NCBI GenBank assembly: GCA_964507045.1
Contig: CAZDOO010000017.1
Location: 12,084-76,083, forward strand
Reading direction: 5' to 3'
DNA: 64,000 nt
Source: UBA8199 sp964507045
GTDB taxonomy: Bacteria > Verrucomicrobiota > Verrucomicrobiia > Limisphaerales > UBA8199
Part shown: one piece after another, positions 34,002 through 43,165 of the stretch
Layout: every line of letters starts with the position of its first letter
Position numbering within the stretch: the stretch's first letter is position 1
Translations under genes and position numbers: made by a program
The notes under the pieces: model-generated
What the model was told of the DNA's origin: nothing
The model's database searches: none
Seen by the model: only the letters and a program-made list of their open reading frames with translations

Positions 34002-34479
34002 CGGTCGCTGCGGTCAACGGGATAGCGGCCGGTCTGATTCAAGTTCGGTTGGTGTTCGATGTTCGGCGTTCGCACCCCCTGCTCTGTAACGCTGGCAGAC
34101 GAACATTGAACTTCCAACGCCCAACTTCGAACCGCGAACCGGCCCGCCTGCCATTTGAGCAAGAACCGCCGCAAACAAGGCGCTTGGCGCCCTGGCTCGC
34201 TCTGGATAAGGCCGTGCCATGCTCGGTGAGACCCGTAACCAATTCACCCTCACCCACGCAGCGCTCAGTGCGGGCGGGCGCGCACAGAGCGATTGCGTAT
34301 CAGTTCAATAGTTCAGTTCAATCGCAGTGCACCCCCCCCGGCCTTCCCTTCGGCGCTTCCCGCGAGAGCGCCCTCTGTCTCGGCTGGGGTTTGAGCGGCG
34401 GGGGCAAGGGGCGCCCCTGGAGCTGTGCTCAGGCCGCCCGGAGAAAAGGGTTGCGCGGTTTGGCTTTGTGAGGCAAAGT
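34002..34479. other. Repeat-containing intergenic region
   Basis: No gene is supported. It holds a gttcgatgttcggcgttcg / gaacattgaacttccaacgcccaac inverted-repeat pair (34062-34125), related to text at 63880-63950, and the second copy of the 28-bp unit at 34257-34284. Confidence 0.55.
34257..34284 (+). repeat. 28-bp dispersed repeat, copy 2
   Basis: Matches 17828-17855 at 26 of 28 positions. Confidence 0.65.
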
Positions 34480-35106
34480 ATGGGCATGGAATCAAATTCG
34501 GCCGCCGAGCATCTCCAGGTCATTCGCACCTTGATGGAGCGGTCCGCGCTTTATCGGCGGGCGCTGGCGCCCATCATGAGCTTTGCCGGGTTGGCGGGTA
34601 TGATTGCCGCCGGCGTCGGTTGCGGGGCGCAGATCGCCTCCGGGCGGGCGTTTGTGCTTTATTGGCTCATCGTTGCCGCGGTGACCCTGGCCGGGGTCTC
34701 GTTGCTGGTGCGCCGCCAGGCGCTGAAAGACCGCGAGCCGTTTTGGTCCTTGCCAACGCGGCGCGTGACCCGGGCTGCCGCGCTGCCCCTGGCCGCCGGC
34801 CTCGTCTTTAGCCTAGTGCTGCTCCTGCTGGACGTCGGCCACTCGCGCTGGCTGTTCATCTTCCCGAATCTGTTCTTCTATGCCTGCGCGCTGCACGCGG
34901 CGGGGTTTTTCATGTCGCGCGGCATCCGGCTCTTCTCGTGGGGCTTGATTGTGCTGGGTGGCTTGTGTTTGGCGGCTGTGCCGAGGTTTCAGACCGAACC
35001 GAGCCCGGTGGTGGATCATGTGCTGATGGGCGGCTTCTTCGGCCTCCTGCACCTGGCGTACGGCGTCTATCTCTATTTCACCGAACCGCGCAGGGAAGAG
35101 ACGTGA
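34480..35106 (+). CDS. Six-pass membrane protein paired with a wHTH regulator
   Basis: The 208-aa product has a short cytoplasmic start (ESNSAAEHLQVIRTLMERS) and about six transmembrane segments. GAGG lies 7 bases upstream of the ATG at 34480. It shares a GTGA stop/start overlap with the winged-helix gene downstream. Such membrane protein/wHTH pairs are common in PVC and Acidobacteria, frequently near creD, and the function is unknown. Confidence 0.75.
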   Translation: MGMESNSAAEHLQVIRTLMERSALYRRALAPIMSFAGLAGMIAAGVGCGAQIASGRAFVLYWLIVAAVTLAGVSLLVRRQALKDREPFWSLPTRRVTRAAALPLAAGLVFSLVLLLLDVGHSRWLFIFPNLFFYACALHAAGFFMSRGIRLFSWGLIVLGGLCLAAVPRFQTEPSPVVDHVLMGGFFGLLHLAYGVYLYFTEPRREET

Positions 35107-35411
35107 ACCCGGCCCCGTTCCTCCAGCTCGATCGGGTGATCCACGAGAAGGGCCGGCTGGCCATCGTGTCCATGCTCGCCGCCTCGCCGGAGCTGTCGTT
35201 CACCGAGCTGCGCGACGCGCTGGGCATGACCGACGGGAACCTGACCACCCATATCCGCACCTTGCAGGAGGCCGGCTACCTATCTGTCACCAAGTCCTTC
35301 CAGAACAACCGTCCGCTGACCACCTGTGCCCTGACCGCCGCCGGCAAGCGGGCTTTCGCCCGCTACATCACCCTGCTGGAGCAGATCATCCAGCAGAACA
35401 AGGCTGAGTAG
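35103..35411 (+). CDS. Winged-helix transcriptional regulator
   Basis: The 102-aa product is a single winged-helix domain (HTH_34/MarR-ArsR-like): RLAIVSMLAASPELSFTELRD, the recognition helix MTDGNLTTHIRTLQEAGYL, and a wing ending in LTAAGKRAFARY. It starts with a GTG overlapping the previous stop as GTGA. It probably represses its own operon, with the membrane partner modulating it. A similar pair is often directly upstream of creD, which here lies 3.3 kb downstream. Confidence 0.85.
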   Translation: MNPAPFLQLDRVIHEKGRLAIVSMLAASPELSFTELRDALGMTDGNLTTHIRTLQEAGYLSVTKSFQNNRPLTTCALTAAGKRAFARYITLLEQIIQQNKAE

Positions 35412-35472
35412 CAGCCGGGTTTGAACGAAATGCAGCCACCGCGGTCATATACTTTGTAATACAAAGTGACAT

Positions 35473-36363
35473 ATGAGAATCATCCGAGCCGAACATCTGG
35501 GCATGTGCTTTGGCGTGCGCAACGCCATTGCGCTGGCGTTGCGGCAGTCTGCTGTTGAACCGCTGACCGTCCTGGGTGACCTGGTGCACAATGAGACGGT
35601 TCTGGCCGGCTTGCGCGCGCGGGGCATTCAGATCGCGCAAAGCGCCGCAGCCGCGCAGACCCGGACTGTTATGATCTCCGCCCACGGGGCGTCCGCGTCG
35701 GCGATTAGCCAAATGCGCGGACTGGGGTTTAATGTAATCGAGGCAACGTGTCCGCTGGTGCAGGCCGCGCATCGCGCGGTAGCCGGGTTGGCGCGCGAAG
35801 GCTATCACCCCGTCATTATTGGCCGGCGCGACCATGCCGAAGTGCGCGGGCTGACAGGGGATCTGGCGGACTTCGATGTCGTGCACTCCGAGGCGGAGGT
35901 GCTTGAATTGAGAGAGCGCCCGCGTTTTGGCGTTGCGGCGCAGACCACCCAGCCAATCGAGCGGGTGCGGGGGCTTGTGGGGTTGATTCGCCGCCGCTTT
36001 CCGCAAGCCGAAGTGCGGTTTATCGACACCGTATGCCGGCCGACAAAGCAGCGCCAGCATTCAGCCGTTGAACTTGCCCAGCAGGCGGAGGTGGTGGTGG
36101 TCATCGGCGGCGCACGGAGCAATAACACGCGCGAACTGACCCGGACCTGCAGCCGTTACTGCGGGCGGGTGTATGCGGTGGAAGCTGTGGAAGACCTGCG
36201 GGAAGAATGGTTCGCCCACGTCCAAACAGTGGGCGTTACGGCCGGCACCTCCACGCCGGATGCCGTTATCGAACAGGTTGAGCGGTGGCTCCGGCAATTG
36301 GCGGCCAGGACCGGCTACGAACCGGCTCTTCAGGCTGCCGTTGAGGTGCAACGGGGCATTTAA
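35473..36363 (+). CDS. ispH: 4-hydroxy-3-methylbut-2-enyl diphosphate reductase (IspH/LytB)
   Basis: The 296-aa product has the three cluster cysteines at 12 (GMCFGVRNAI), 93 (EATCPLVQAAH) and 188 (DTVCRPTKQRQ), plus SAHG, the Glu-containing GVTAGTSTPD and GGARSNNTREL. IspH uses a 4Fe-4S cluster to make IPP and DMAPP at the end of the MEP pathway. DTVCRPTKQRQ differs slightly from the usual TxCxATxxRQ but keeps Cys and Gln. The ATG at 35473 lies 61 bases after the regulator. Confidence 0.92.
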   Translation: MRIIRAEHLGMCFGVRNAIALALRQSAVEPLTVLGDLVHNETVLAGLRARGIQIAQSAAAAQTRTVMISAHGASASAISQMRGLGFNVIEATCPLVQAAHRAVAGLAREGYHPVIIGRRDHAEVRGLTGDLADFDVVHSEAEVLELRERPRFGVAAQTTQPIERVRGLVGLIRRRFPQAEVRFIDTVCRPTKQRQHSAVELAQQAEVVVVIGGARSNNTRELTRTCSRYCGRVYAVEAVEDLREEWFAHVQTVGVTAGTSTPDAVIEQVERWLRQLAARTGYEPALQAAVEVQRGI

Positions 36364-36383
36364 CTCCCAGCCTCGAATTTCGC

Positions 36384-37082
36384 ATGAAATATCTGAAGAC
36401 ATGGATGATCGTCGTCCTTTATGCCGCTGCAATGGCATGGGTCGAATCGGCGGTCGTGTATTACATGCGGACAATGATTGGTCGCATCGAGCCGTATCAA
36501 CCCACACCACTGCCGATGGTAGGGGGCATGGGGTTTGCGGAACTGGTGCGGGAGGTGGCGACGATGACGATGCTGCTGGCCGTTGGGATGCTGGCAGGCC
36601 GGACTTGGCGCAGCCGCCTGGGTTATGCGGCAGTCGCATTTGGCGTCTGGGATATACTCTACTACGTGTTTCTGAAAGTGCTGTGCGGCTGGCCGCATTC
36701 ACTGCTGGACTGGGATATACTCTTTCTGCTGCCGCTGCCGTGGTGGGGCCCGGTGGTGGCGCCTGTTGCGGTCGCTGTGTTGCTGATCACATGGGGCACG
36801 CTTGTCTCCCAGTTTGAGGCCGAAGGCGGACTTTTCAAGGCGGATTGGATGTCGCGCGCGATGGGTTCCATCGGGGCAGCGCTTGCCTTGTATGTTTTCA
36901 TGGCAGATGCCATTCATGTGGCGGGCCAGGGTGTGGGCGAGTTGCGCAACTTGCTGCCGGTGCGTTTTAACTGGCCATTGTTCTCCGTGGCGCTGCTCTT
37001 GATGGCGATGCCGGTAATTCAACTGGGTCGCAGACTTCGACGGCAGCAACTGGCGCCCATTCCGCGGTTCAGAACCGCTTAG
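36384..37082 (+). CDS. Uncharacterised multi-pass membrane protein
   Basis: The 232-aa product has about six or seven transmembrane segments (for example residues 6-22, 56-72, 108-130, 138-155, 180-200) and charged ends. I cannot name the family. It starts 20 bases after ispH and ends 12 bases before the radical SAM gene, so the three probably form one transcript. Association with isoprenoid synthesis and a B12-type radical SAM enzyme might point to membrane lipid metabolism; this is only inferred from context. Confidence 0.6.
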   Translation: MKYLKTWMIVVLYAAAMAWVESAVVYYMRTMIGRIEPYQPTPLPMVGGMGFAELVREVATMTMLLAVGMLAGRTWRSRLGYAAVAFGVWDILYYVFLKVLCGWPHSLLDWDILFLLPLPWWGPVVAPVAVAVLLITWGTLVSQFEAEGGLFKADWMSRAMGSIGAALALYVFMADAIHVAGQGVGELRNLLPVRFNWPLFSVALLLMAMPVIQLGRRLRRQQLAPIPRFRTA

Positions 37083-37094
37083 CCGAGTCCTTCC

Positions 37095-38684
37095 ATGAAC
37101 CTTCTTGCTTTTCCGGCCTGGTTTGATCGGGTGCCCAACGATCCTTTCTATCAACCGCGCACACCGCTGTGGCTGCCGCCCGAAATGGCAGTACCTCCTG
37201 CTCTGAAGGAGAATTCTCCAGCAGAATCGGTGGAGCGATGCTACGCGTTGCTGGTCAACCCGTTCTACGCCAAGTCCCCACACGGGAGCTTTGGAAAGCA
37301 CGTATTGACGCCCAGTCTGGCCCTAACCTCCATTGCCGGTGCGACTCCGCGCCACTGGCGGCTTCGTTACTGGGACGAGAACCTCCTCCAGGGGGCTCCT
37401 CCAGCCAGGCCGTTGCCGCAAGTGGTCGGCATCACGGTGCATTTGACCTTTGCCAGCCGCGCCTACGAACTCGCGCGGTGGTATCGGGCCCGGGGCAGCA
37501 AAGTGGTGCTTGGCGGATTGCACGTTCAGTCTTGCCCGGAAGAAGCTGCCGCGCACGCCGACGCGGTTGCCGTAGGTGACGGGGTGCAACTCTGGCCGCA
37601 AATACTGGAGGACGTCGAACAAGGCTGTCTGCGACCGCGCTATCAGGCGGCTTACGAGCGCCCCTATCAATGCGATCCTCCTTCCCGGCGCGACTTGTTG
37701 CCGCGCGATCACTTCCTGACCACGACCAGCCTGATTGCCACTCGCGGTTGTCACAATCGTTGCGGGTTCTGTTATTTGGCGACCGATGGTTTGCACATGC
37801 CTTATCGGGTTCGTGATCCCGAGGACATCTGCCGCCAGTTTGCGGCCGACGGCCAGCCCTACGCCGTGTTCACTGATAATAATCTGGGCTCCAGACCCGA
37901 TTATCTGCGCGCGCTCTGCAGGGCGTTGCGCCCGTTGAATAAGATCTGGAGCGCGGCCGTGACACTGGATGTCACCAACCATCCGGGACTTGTGCGTGAA
38001 ATGGCTCTGGCCGGCTGTACTGGGGTATTTATCGGCTTTGAAACGCTCCGGAATGAGAATCTCATTGCGGCGAGAAAACGCACTCCCAAAGCCGAGGATT
38101 ACGCACGGCGGGTCCAGATCCTTCGGGATTGCGGCATTCAGGTGAACGGCAGCTTTGTCGTTGGCTTCGACGGCGACTCCAAGCAGACCTTTGTTGAAAT
38201 CGCGGACTGGATTGAAGCCAACCGCTTGGAGTGCGCCACGTTTCACATCCTCACGCCGTATCCCGGCACTCCCCTATTCCGGAAGATGGAAGCGGAAGGC
38301 CGGTTGTTGCATCGTGATTGGTCCAGGTATGACACGGCCCACGTTGTTTTTCGGCCCAAACAGATGACGCCCGAAGAACTGCTGCTCGGCTACGACTGGC
38401 TCTATCGGCGGCTTTTCTCACACGGCTCGATTTGGCGGCGACGGCCGCGCGCAATCGGCGCTTTGGTTACCTATCTGGCAGGCTGTTATCTCTATAAGCG
38501 ATCGAATCGCCTGTGGCACTTCCTGATCAAGCATGGCTTGGTGCGTCAGGTGTGGCGGCCGCTGGTGGAGGTTACCCGGTGGCGGCACGTTGCATTCCGA
38601 AAACAGCTTCTGACCGCAGGCTGCCGCCTGGCCGAACATGCCGTGTCCGGCGGGGCGCGCAGTCTTCTGCCCGCCAGCGTATAG
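37095..38684 (+). CDS. B12-binding-type radical SAM protein
   Basis: The 529-aa product has a degenerate cobalamin-binding-like N-terminal domain (PLPQVVGITVHLTFASRAYELARW, KVVLGGLHVQSCPEEA) and a radical SAM core whose cluster motif is ATRGCHNRCGFCYL (CxxxCxxC). Later motifs GCTGVFIGFETL and GSFVVGFDGDS complete the barrel. A C-terminal extension of some 150 residues follows. Related enzymes modify lipids, hopanoids or tetrapyrroles, but the DxHxxG cobalamin motif is not evident and the substrate is unknown. It is in line with ispH. Confidence 0.82.
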   Translation: MNLLAFPAWFDRVPNDPFYQPRTPLWLPPEMAVPPALKENSPAESVERCYALLVNPFYAKSPHGSFGKHVLTPSLALTSIAGATPRHWRLRYWDENLLQGAPPARPLPQVVGITVHLTFASRAYELARWYRARGSKVVLGGLHVQSCPEEAAAHADAVAVGDGVQLWPQILEDVEQGCLRPRYQAAYERPYQCDPPSRRDLLPRDHFLTTTSLIATRGCHNRCGFCYLATDGLHMPYRVRDPEDICRQFAADGQPYAVFTDNNLGSRPDYLRALCRALRPLNKIWSAAVTLDVTNHPGLVREMALAGCTGVFIGFETLRNENLIAARKRTPKAEDYARRVQILRDCGIQVNGSFVVGFDGDSKQTFVEIADWIEANRLECATFHILTPYPGTPLFRKMEAEGRLLHRDWSRYDTAHVVFRPKQMTPEELLLGYDWLYRRLFSHGSIWRRRPRAIGALVTYLAGCYLYKRSNRLWHFLIKHGLVRQVWRPLVEVTRWRHVAFRKQLLTAGCRLAEHAVSGGARSLLPASV

Positions 38685-38723
38685 ACACTTAACAAGCGGA
38701 ATACCCGCAAGAGAAAGGCAAAT

Positions 38724-40127
38724 ATGAACGAACAGAAACCCCCGGTGATAACGGAAGCGGTTGGCTTCCTCAAACGTTGCTCGACCCTCTTCAAGATGGC
38801 CGGCGTGGCAGTGCTCATCTTGCTGCTGCTGATCCCGCTCGGCATGGTACGCTCGGTGTTGCACGAGCGGCTGGGGCGGCGGAACGAGGCGGTGGCCGAC
38901 ATCACTTCAAGCTGGGGCCGCGATCAAAAGCTCGTGGGCCCGGTCCTCATCGTGCCCTATCGCTACGCGGCCAAGTCGTGGAAGGAACAGCCGGGCGCGG
39001 GCGGCAAGATTGAAAAGGTTGAGGTCGTGGACCTGGTCACGGCCAACGCTTACTTCCTGCCGACCAATCTGGTGGTCTCGGGCGACGTAAAACCGATGCA
39101 ACTGCGGCGCGGGATTTACCAGGCGGTGGTTTACACCGGGAAGCTGGAATTCGCGGGGGAGTTTGCGCGCCCGGACTTTGCCCGCCTGCGGATCAAGGCG
39201 GAAGAGGTGTTGTGGGAGGACGCGCTCGTCGCCTTTGCCATCCCGGACCTTCGCGGGGTGAAGGAGACGTTACATCTCCAGTGGGGCGGGAAATCCCTGC
39301 CTTTGTTGCCAGGGAGCAAGCTGGGAGGATTCCAATCCGGGGTGCAGTCGGGCGTGTTTGCCGCCGTGGGTGACGCTCGTGGCGGCGAGGGGCCCATCGC
39401 ATTCCAGCTTGCGCTCTCGCTCAACGGGAGCGGGGGATTGAGCTTCGCGCCGCTGGGCGCCCAGACCACGGTGAAGCTCACGTCGCCCTGGCCGGACCCG
39501 AGTTTTTTCGGCACGTTCCTGCCCGCGGAGCGCAAGGTCACGCGCGACGGTTTCGAAGCCACCTGGCAAGTGTCCTACTACGGGCGCAGCTTCCCGGAGC
39601 AGTGGACGAGCCAGACGCCCGAGCCCTGCCTGACGCCGAGCGGTGTCGAAGCCTCGCTCTTCGGCGTGAACTTTCTGTCGGGCATTGACGCCTACCGCAA
39701 CACGGAGCGGGCGATCAAGTACGGCGCGCTGTTCGTCGTTCTGATCTTTGCGGCGTTCTTCCTGTTCGAGCTGCTGGCGGCGCTTAGGATTCATCCGTTC
39801 CAATACGCCATCGTGGGCGTGGCGCTCTGCCTGTTCTATCTCGGGCTGCTCTCGCTTTCCGAGTTCATCCCGTTCGGCCTCGCCTACTTGGCGGCGGCGG
39901 GTGTGACGACGCTGCTGATCTGTTTTCACAGCGCCAGGATGCTGAAGAGCGGGGGGCGCACTTTCATCGTGGCGGGTTTGCTGGCGGGCATCTACGGTTT
40001 TCTTTACGTGGCGCTCCAGTTGCAGGATTACGCTTTGCTACTCGGCACGGGCGGGCTGTTCGCGGTGCTGGCCGTGGTAATCTGGTGCACGCGCAACATT
40101 GACTGGTATGCGCGGGACCGGGCGTGA
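38724..40127 (+). CDS. creD: Cell envelope integrity protein CreD
   Basis: The 467-aa product matches CreD/CetB: an N-terminal membrane anchor ending in MVRSVLHER, then the conserved RRNEAVADITSSWGRDQKLVGPVLIVPYRY, a periplasmic beta-rich region, NFLSGIDAYRNTERAIKYG, and five C-terminal transmembrane segments. CreD affects envelope stability and colicin or detergent tolerance. No creBC two-component pair is present; the wHTH/membrane pair at 34480-35411 is the probable ancestral regulator, now separated by the ispH block. Confidence 0.9.
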   Translation: MNEQKPPVITEAVGFLKRCSTLFKMAGVAVLILLLLIPLGMVRSVLHERLGRRNEAVADITSSWGRDQKLVGPVLIVPYRYAAKSWKEQPGAGGKIEKVEVVDLVTANAYFLPTNLVVSGDVKPMQLRRGIYQAVVYTGKLEFAGEFARPDFARLRIKAEEVLWEDALVAFAIPDLRGVKETLHLQWGGKSLPLLPGSKLGGFQSGVQSGVFAAVGDARGGEGPIAFQLALSLNGSGGLSFAPLGAQTTVKLTSPWPDPSFFGTFLPAERKVTRDGFEATWQVSYYGRSFPEQWTSQTPEPCLTPSGVEASLFGVNFLSGIDAYRNTERAIKYGALFVVLIFAAFFLFELLAALRIHPFQYAIVGVALCLFYLGLLSLSEFIPFGLAYLAAAGVTTLLICFHSARMLKSGGRTFIVAGLLAGIYGFLYVALQLQDYALLLGTGGLFAVLAVVIWCTRNIDWYARDRA

Positions 40128-40204
40128 GGGGGCTGCGCCCGGCGATGGGGGGGAAACATTGAGCAGGACGAGGCCGTAAAGGGTCCAACGATAGCGGTTT
40201 CCTT

Positions 40205-40915
40205 ATGAAGATACTAAAGCTCGCTTTGAAGCATGAGACAGCCATGCCGGTGCTGGCCCTGGTTTTCGCCTCCGGCGCCAGTGTGGCGCTGGTGGTGGCG
40301 CGGATCGCCTGGACCTCCAATGTCCGCTACTCGTTCCTCATTTGGAACCTGTTCCTGGCCTGGCTGCCAATGGTTTTCGCCCTGCTGGCGTCCGAGAACT
40401 ACCACCGCGGCTCAGGACGGGACTGGCGCTTCGTAGGGCTGGCAGGGGCTTGGCTGCTTTTCTTTCCCAATGCGCCCTACATTTTTACCGATCTGGTGCA
40501 TCTGACGACCCGGTTCTACCCGGCCTTCTGGGTGGACTTGAGCCTGGTCCTGCTCTGCGCGTTGACGGGGTTGGTGCTGGGGTTTGTGTCGCTCTACCTG
40601 ATGCAATCGGTCGTCGAGCGCATGCTCGGGCGCGCGGCGAGCTGGGGGTTTATTGCCGCCGTCGCGGCCCTGACGGGCTTCGGCATCTACCTGGGCCGGT
40701 TTATGCGCTTTAACAGTTGGGACGTCCTGTTCAAGCCGCGTCAGCTCTATCGAGGCATTGGCAACTGGGTCGCCGACCCGCTGGCCAACGCCAACTCGCT
40801 GGCCTTCCCCGTCCTGTTTGGCGCGTTCCTGTTCCTCACCTACCTGATGCTCTATGCGCTGACCCATCTGCGGCCAGCGCAGCCGATGCTACGGGCGCTG
40901 GAAACGCCAGCTTGA
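40205..40915 (+). CDS. DUF1361 membrane protein
   Basis: The 236-aa product has about seven transmembrane segments and the DUF1361 motifs FFPNAPYIFTDLVHL and GIYLGRFMRFNSWD. Function is unknown; members are spread over Firmicutes and PVC bacteria. It follows creD by 77 bases and may share its transcript. Confidence 0.85.
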   Translation: MKILKLALKHETAMPVLALVFASGASVALVVARIAWTSNVRYSFLIWNLFLAWLPMVFALLASENYHRGSGRDWRFVGLAGAWLLFFPNAPYIFTDLVHLTTRFYPAFWVDLSLVLLCALTGLVLGFVSLYLMQSVVERMLGRAASWGFIAAVAALTGFGIYLGRFMRFNSWDVLFKPRQLYRGIGNWVADPLANANSLAFPVLFGAFLFLTYLMLYALTHLRPAQPMLRALETPA

Positions 40916-40946
40916 GCTTTCCGCAAGGGACGGCTATCTTGCGCCC

Positions 40947-41183
40947 ATGCCGATCTACGAGTTTCATTGCGACAAGTGCGAGCGAGACAGTGAAGTCCTG
41001 GTCCGTTCCAGCGATTGGAAGGGGACCACGTGCCCGCATTGCGGCTCGGCCAGGCTCTCCAAGAAGCTGTCAACGTTTGCGGCGTCCGTGGCGGCCACAC
41101 CCACTTGCGCGACGCCGGCGTGCGACGTCAGCACCAGCGGCGCCTGCGGCGGCTGTTGCGGCGGCGGCCCGCACCGCCACTGA
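40947..41183 (+). CDS. FmdB-type zinc-ribbon protein
   Basis: The 78-aa product starts MPIYEFHCDKCERDSEVLV and contains CDKC and CPHCG, the FmdB/CxxC zinc ribbon. A Cys-rich tail (ACGGCCGGGPHRH) follows. Members are thought to regulate gene expression or bind metal, without firm biochemical proof. A second, longer member is at 61938-62447. Confidence 0.85.
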   Translation: MPIYEFHCDKCERDSEVLVRSSDWKGTTCPHCGSARLSKKLSTFAASVAATPTCATPACDVSTSGACGGCCGGGPHRH

Positions 41184-41189
41184 GCCGGC

Positions 41190-41867
41190 TTAGCTGGCGA
41201 CTTCGCGGGCGGTGATCGCCCGCAAATCCGGGATCGCCCAATCGGGCCGATGCCGGGTTAATTCCTCCAAGCTCGCTCCGCCCGTTGCCACTGCCAGCAC
41301 TTTCGCGCCGATGGCTCGGCCACAGCGTATGTCGTGGGGCGTATCTCCGACCACCACCACTTCCTCCCCGCGCAGCTCGGCCCCCAGAATCCGGCTGGCG
41401 CGCTGATGCGCCAGGGCGGCGATTCGGTCCCGATCTTCGTGGTCGTCGCCGAACCCGCCGGTTTGGAACACATCCCAGAGCTGAAAATGGCGCAGTTTGA
41501 TTTCCGCGCCGAGGCGGATATTGCCGGTGAGCAGGCCCAGCAACGGCGCCTGCGGCAGCGCCTGCAATCCGCGCAGGAACTCCCACACGCCCGGGCAGAG
41601 GGCCGTCTGGCTCTCGCGCAGGAGGTGGTCCAGCCAGAAGACGTAACGTGCGAAAAAGCGCCGCAGGTTCTCGGGCGTCGGCTCAATCTGATGAAAGCTA
41701 AAGAACTCGCGCACCAGGCTTGTGTCGGTGCGCCCGGCGAACTTCAACCGCTCAAACCCGTCCGCTGCGTTGAACTCCTCGGCGAATGCCCGGGCAAAGG
41801 CCTTCACCCCCGCGCCGCCCGTGCGGACCAGGGTGCCGTCAATGTCGAACAGGACCAGCCGGATCAT
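41190..41867 (-). CDS. HAD-superfamily phosphatase (Gph-like)
   Basis: The 225-aa product opens MIRLVLFDIDGTLVRTGGAG, with the nucleophile Asp in DIDGT, followed by a helical cap (about residues 20-90), GLLTGNI (motif II Thr), and VVVGDTPHDIRCGRAIGA (motif IV Asp). It resembles phosphoglycolate-phosphatase-type HAD enzymes. The ATG at 41867 is chosen because the upstream part of the frame has no homology. It converges with the zinc-ribbon gene and diverges from egtD. Confidence 0.85.
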   Translation of the reverse strand: MIRLVLFDIDGTLVRTGGAGVKAFARAFAEEFNAADGFERLKFAGRTDTSLVREFFSFHQIEPTPENLRRFFARYVFWLDHLLRESQTALCPGVWEFLRGLQALPQAPLLGLLTGNIRLGAEIKLRHFQLWDVFQTGGFGDDHEDRDRIAALAHQRASRILGAELRGEEVVVVGDTPHDIRCGRAIGAKVLAVATGGASLEELTRHRPDWAIPDLRAITAREVAS

Positions 41868-42171
41868 GCGCCCGGAAAGTAAGCTTCCGCGCCTGCCGAG
41901 GCAACGACATCCGCGCCGCGGTTCGCGATTGACGGCGGCTCTGCTGTTACCCCAGCCGGTGCTCCCAGCCGGTGTGTGGCTGCTGTATGCCGTGTCTGAC
42001 GCTGGTGTTCCGCTCGTACTCCTGCTTGCTTGCAGCAGCGATAGCGCCGCGTTTCCACGCGGCGACCCAGGTATCAGTTCCTTCTGCAATTAAGCACGAT
42101 CTCGCCCGGTCTGTCCTTGTCGGCAGGCCTTGCTGCCCTGTAAACTGTTCCGCCGTGAGCAATCCTGATCC

Positions 42172-43158
42172 ATGTCCTCGCTTGTCCAGGTAGCCATTCA
42201 CCCGAGCCAGTTCCCGGAAAGCGTGCGGCGGGATTTGCTCGAATCGTTGCGCACCCGCCGGGTTAACCACAAGTTCCATTACGACAGCGTCAAGCAGACC
42301 CAGCAATGGCTGGCACTGCACCAGGCCTTCTCGCCGTCGCGCACGGACCCGGACTGTGCCGCCGCCTACGACCGCAGCTTCACCGCCGCCGTCGCCCGCG
42401 TGGACTCCCGGAGGGTACACCTGATCGGGCTCGGGTGCGGGGGCGGACAGAAAGACACGCGGCTGCTCAAGCTGCTCCGGGATTCGGGCCGGACCGTGTC
42501 TTACACGCCGTCGGATGTCAGCACCGCGATGGTGCTGGTGGCGCGGCAGGCGGCAATGGCGGCAGTTCCGGGGGAAAGCTGCTTTCCGCTGGTTTGCGAC
42601 TTGGGCTCGACTGACGATCTGCCGGCGGCACTCGACGCGTTGCCAGTTGCCGATGCGGCGTGGCTATTCACCTTCTTTGGCATGATCCCCAACTTTGAGC
42701 CGGAGGTTATTTTGCCCCGGCTGGCGGCGCTGGTGCGCCCCGGAGATTGCCTGCTCCTGAGCGCCAACCTCGCTCCCGGCGCGGATTACGCCGCCGGCGT
42801 GCGGCGAATCCTGCCGCAGTACGACAATGTGCTCGCGCGCGATTGGCTGATGACGTTCCTCCTTGATCTTGGCGTCGAGGCCGGCGATGGAGACCTGCGC
42901 TTTATCATCGAGGATGCTTCGGCTGGCACCGGCCTTAAACGCGTGGCGGCGTATTTTCGCTTCAGCCGCGCGCGGGAAGTTCTTGTGGACGCGCACCGCA
43001 TGGGCTTTTCCCCGGGCGAATCCATCCGCCTGTTCTTTTCCTACCGCCATACTCCGGCGCTTGTGCGGGAGCTGCTCGGCCAGCACGGCTTGCGAGTGCT
43101 GGATCAGTGGATCACCCGGTCCGGGGAGGAAGGTGTGTTCCTGGTGAGCCGGGTTTAG
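42172..43158 (+). CDS. egtD: Histidine N-alpha-methyltransferase-type enzyme (EgtD family)
   Basis: The 328-aa product has the EgtD (Methyltransf_33) pattern: RRVNHKFHYDSVKQTQQWL, the SAM motif LIGLGCGGGQKD, TPSDVSTAMV, and AWLFTFFGMIPNFEP. EgtD trimethylates histidine to hercynine in ergothioneine synthesis. The sulfoxide synthase EgtB is not in the window, so either it lies elsewhere or this enzyme has another substrate. Convergent with the DHPS-like gene (7-base gap). Confidence 0.75.
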   Translation: MSSLVQVAIHPSQFPESVRRDLLESLRTRRVNHKFHYDSVKQTQQWLALHQAFSPSRTDPDCAAAYDRSFTAAVARVDSRRVHLIGLGCGGGQKDTRLLKLLRDSGRTVSYTPSDVSTAMVLVARQAAMAAVPGESCFPLVCDLGSTDDLPAALDALPVADAAWLFTFFGMIPNFEPEVILPRLAALVRPGDCLLLSANLAPGADYAAGVRRILPQYDNVLARDWLMTFLLDLGVEAGDGDLRFIIEDASAGTGLKRVAAYFRFSRAREVLVDAHRMGFSPGESIRLFFSYRHTPALVRELLGQHGLRVLDQWITRSGEEGVFLVSRV

Positions 43159-43165
43159 CGCCCGG

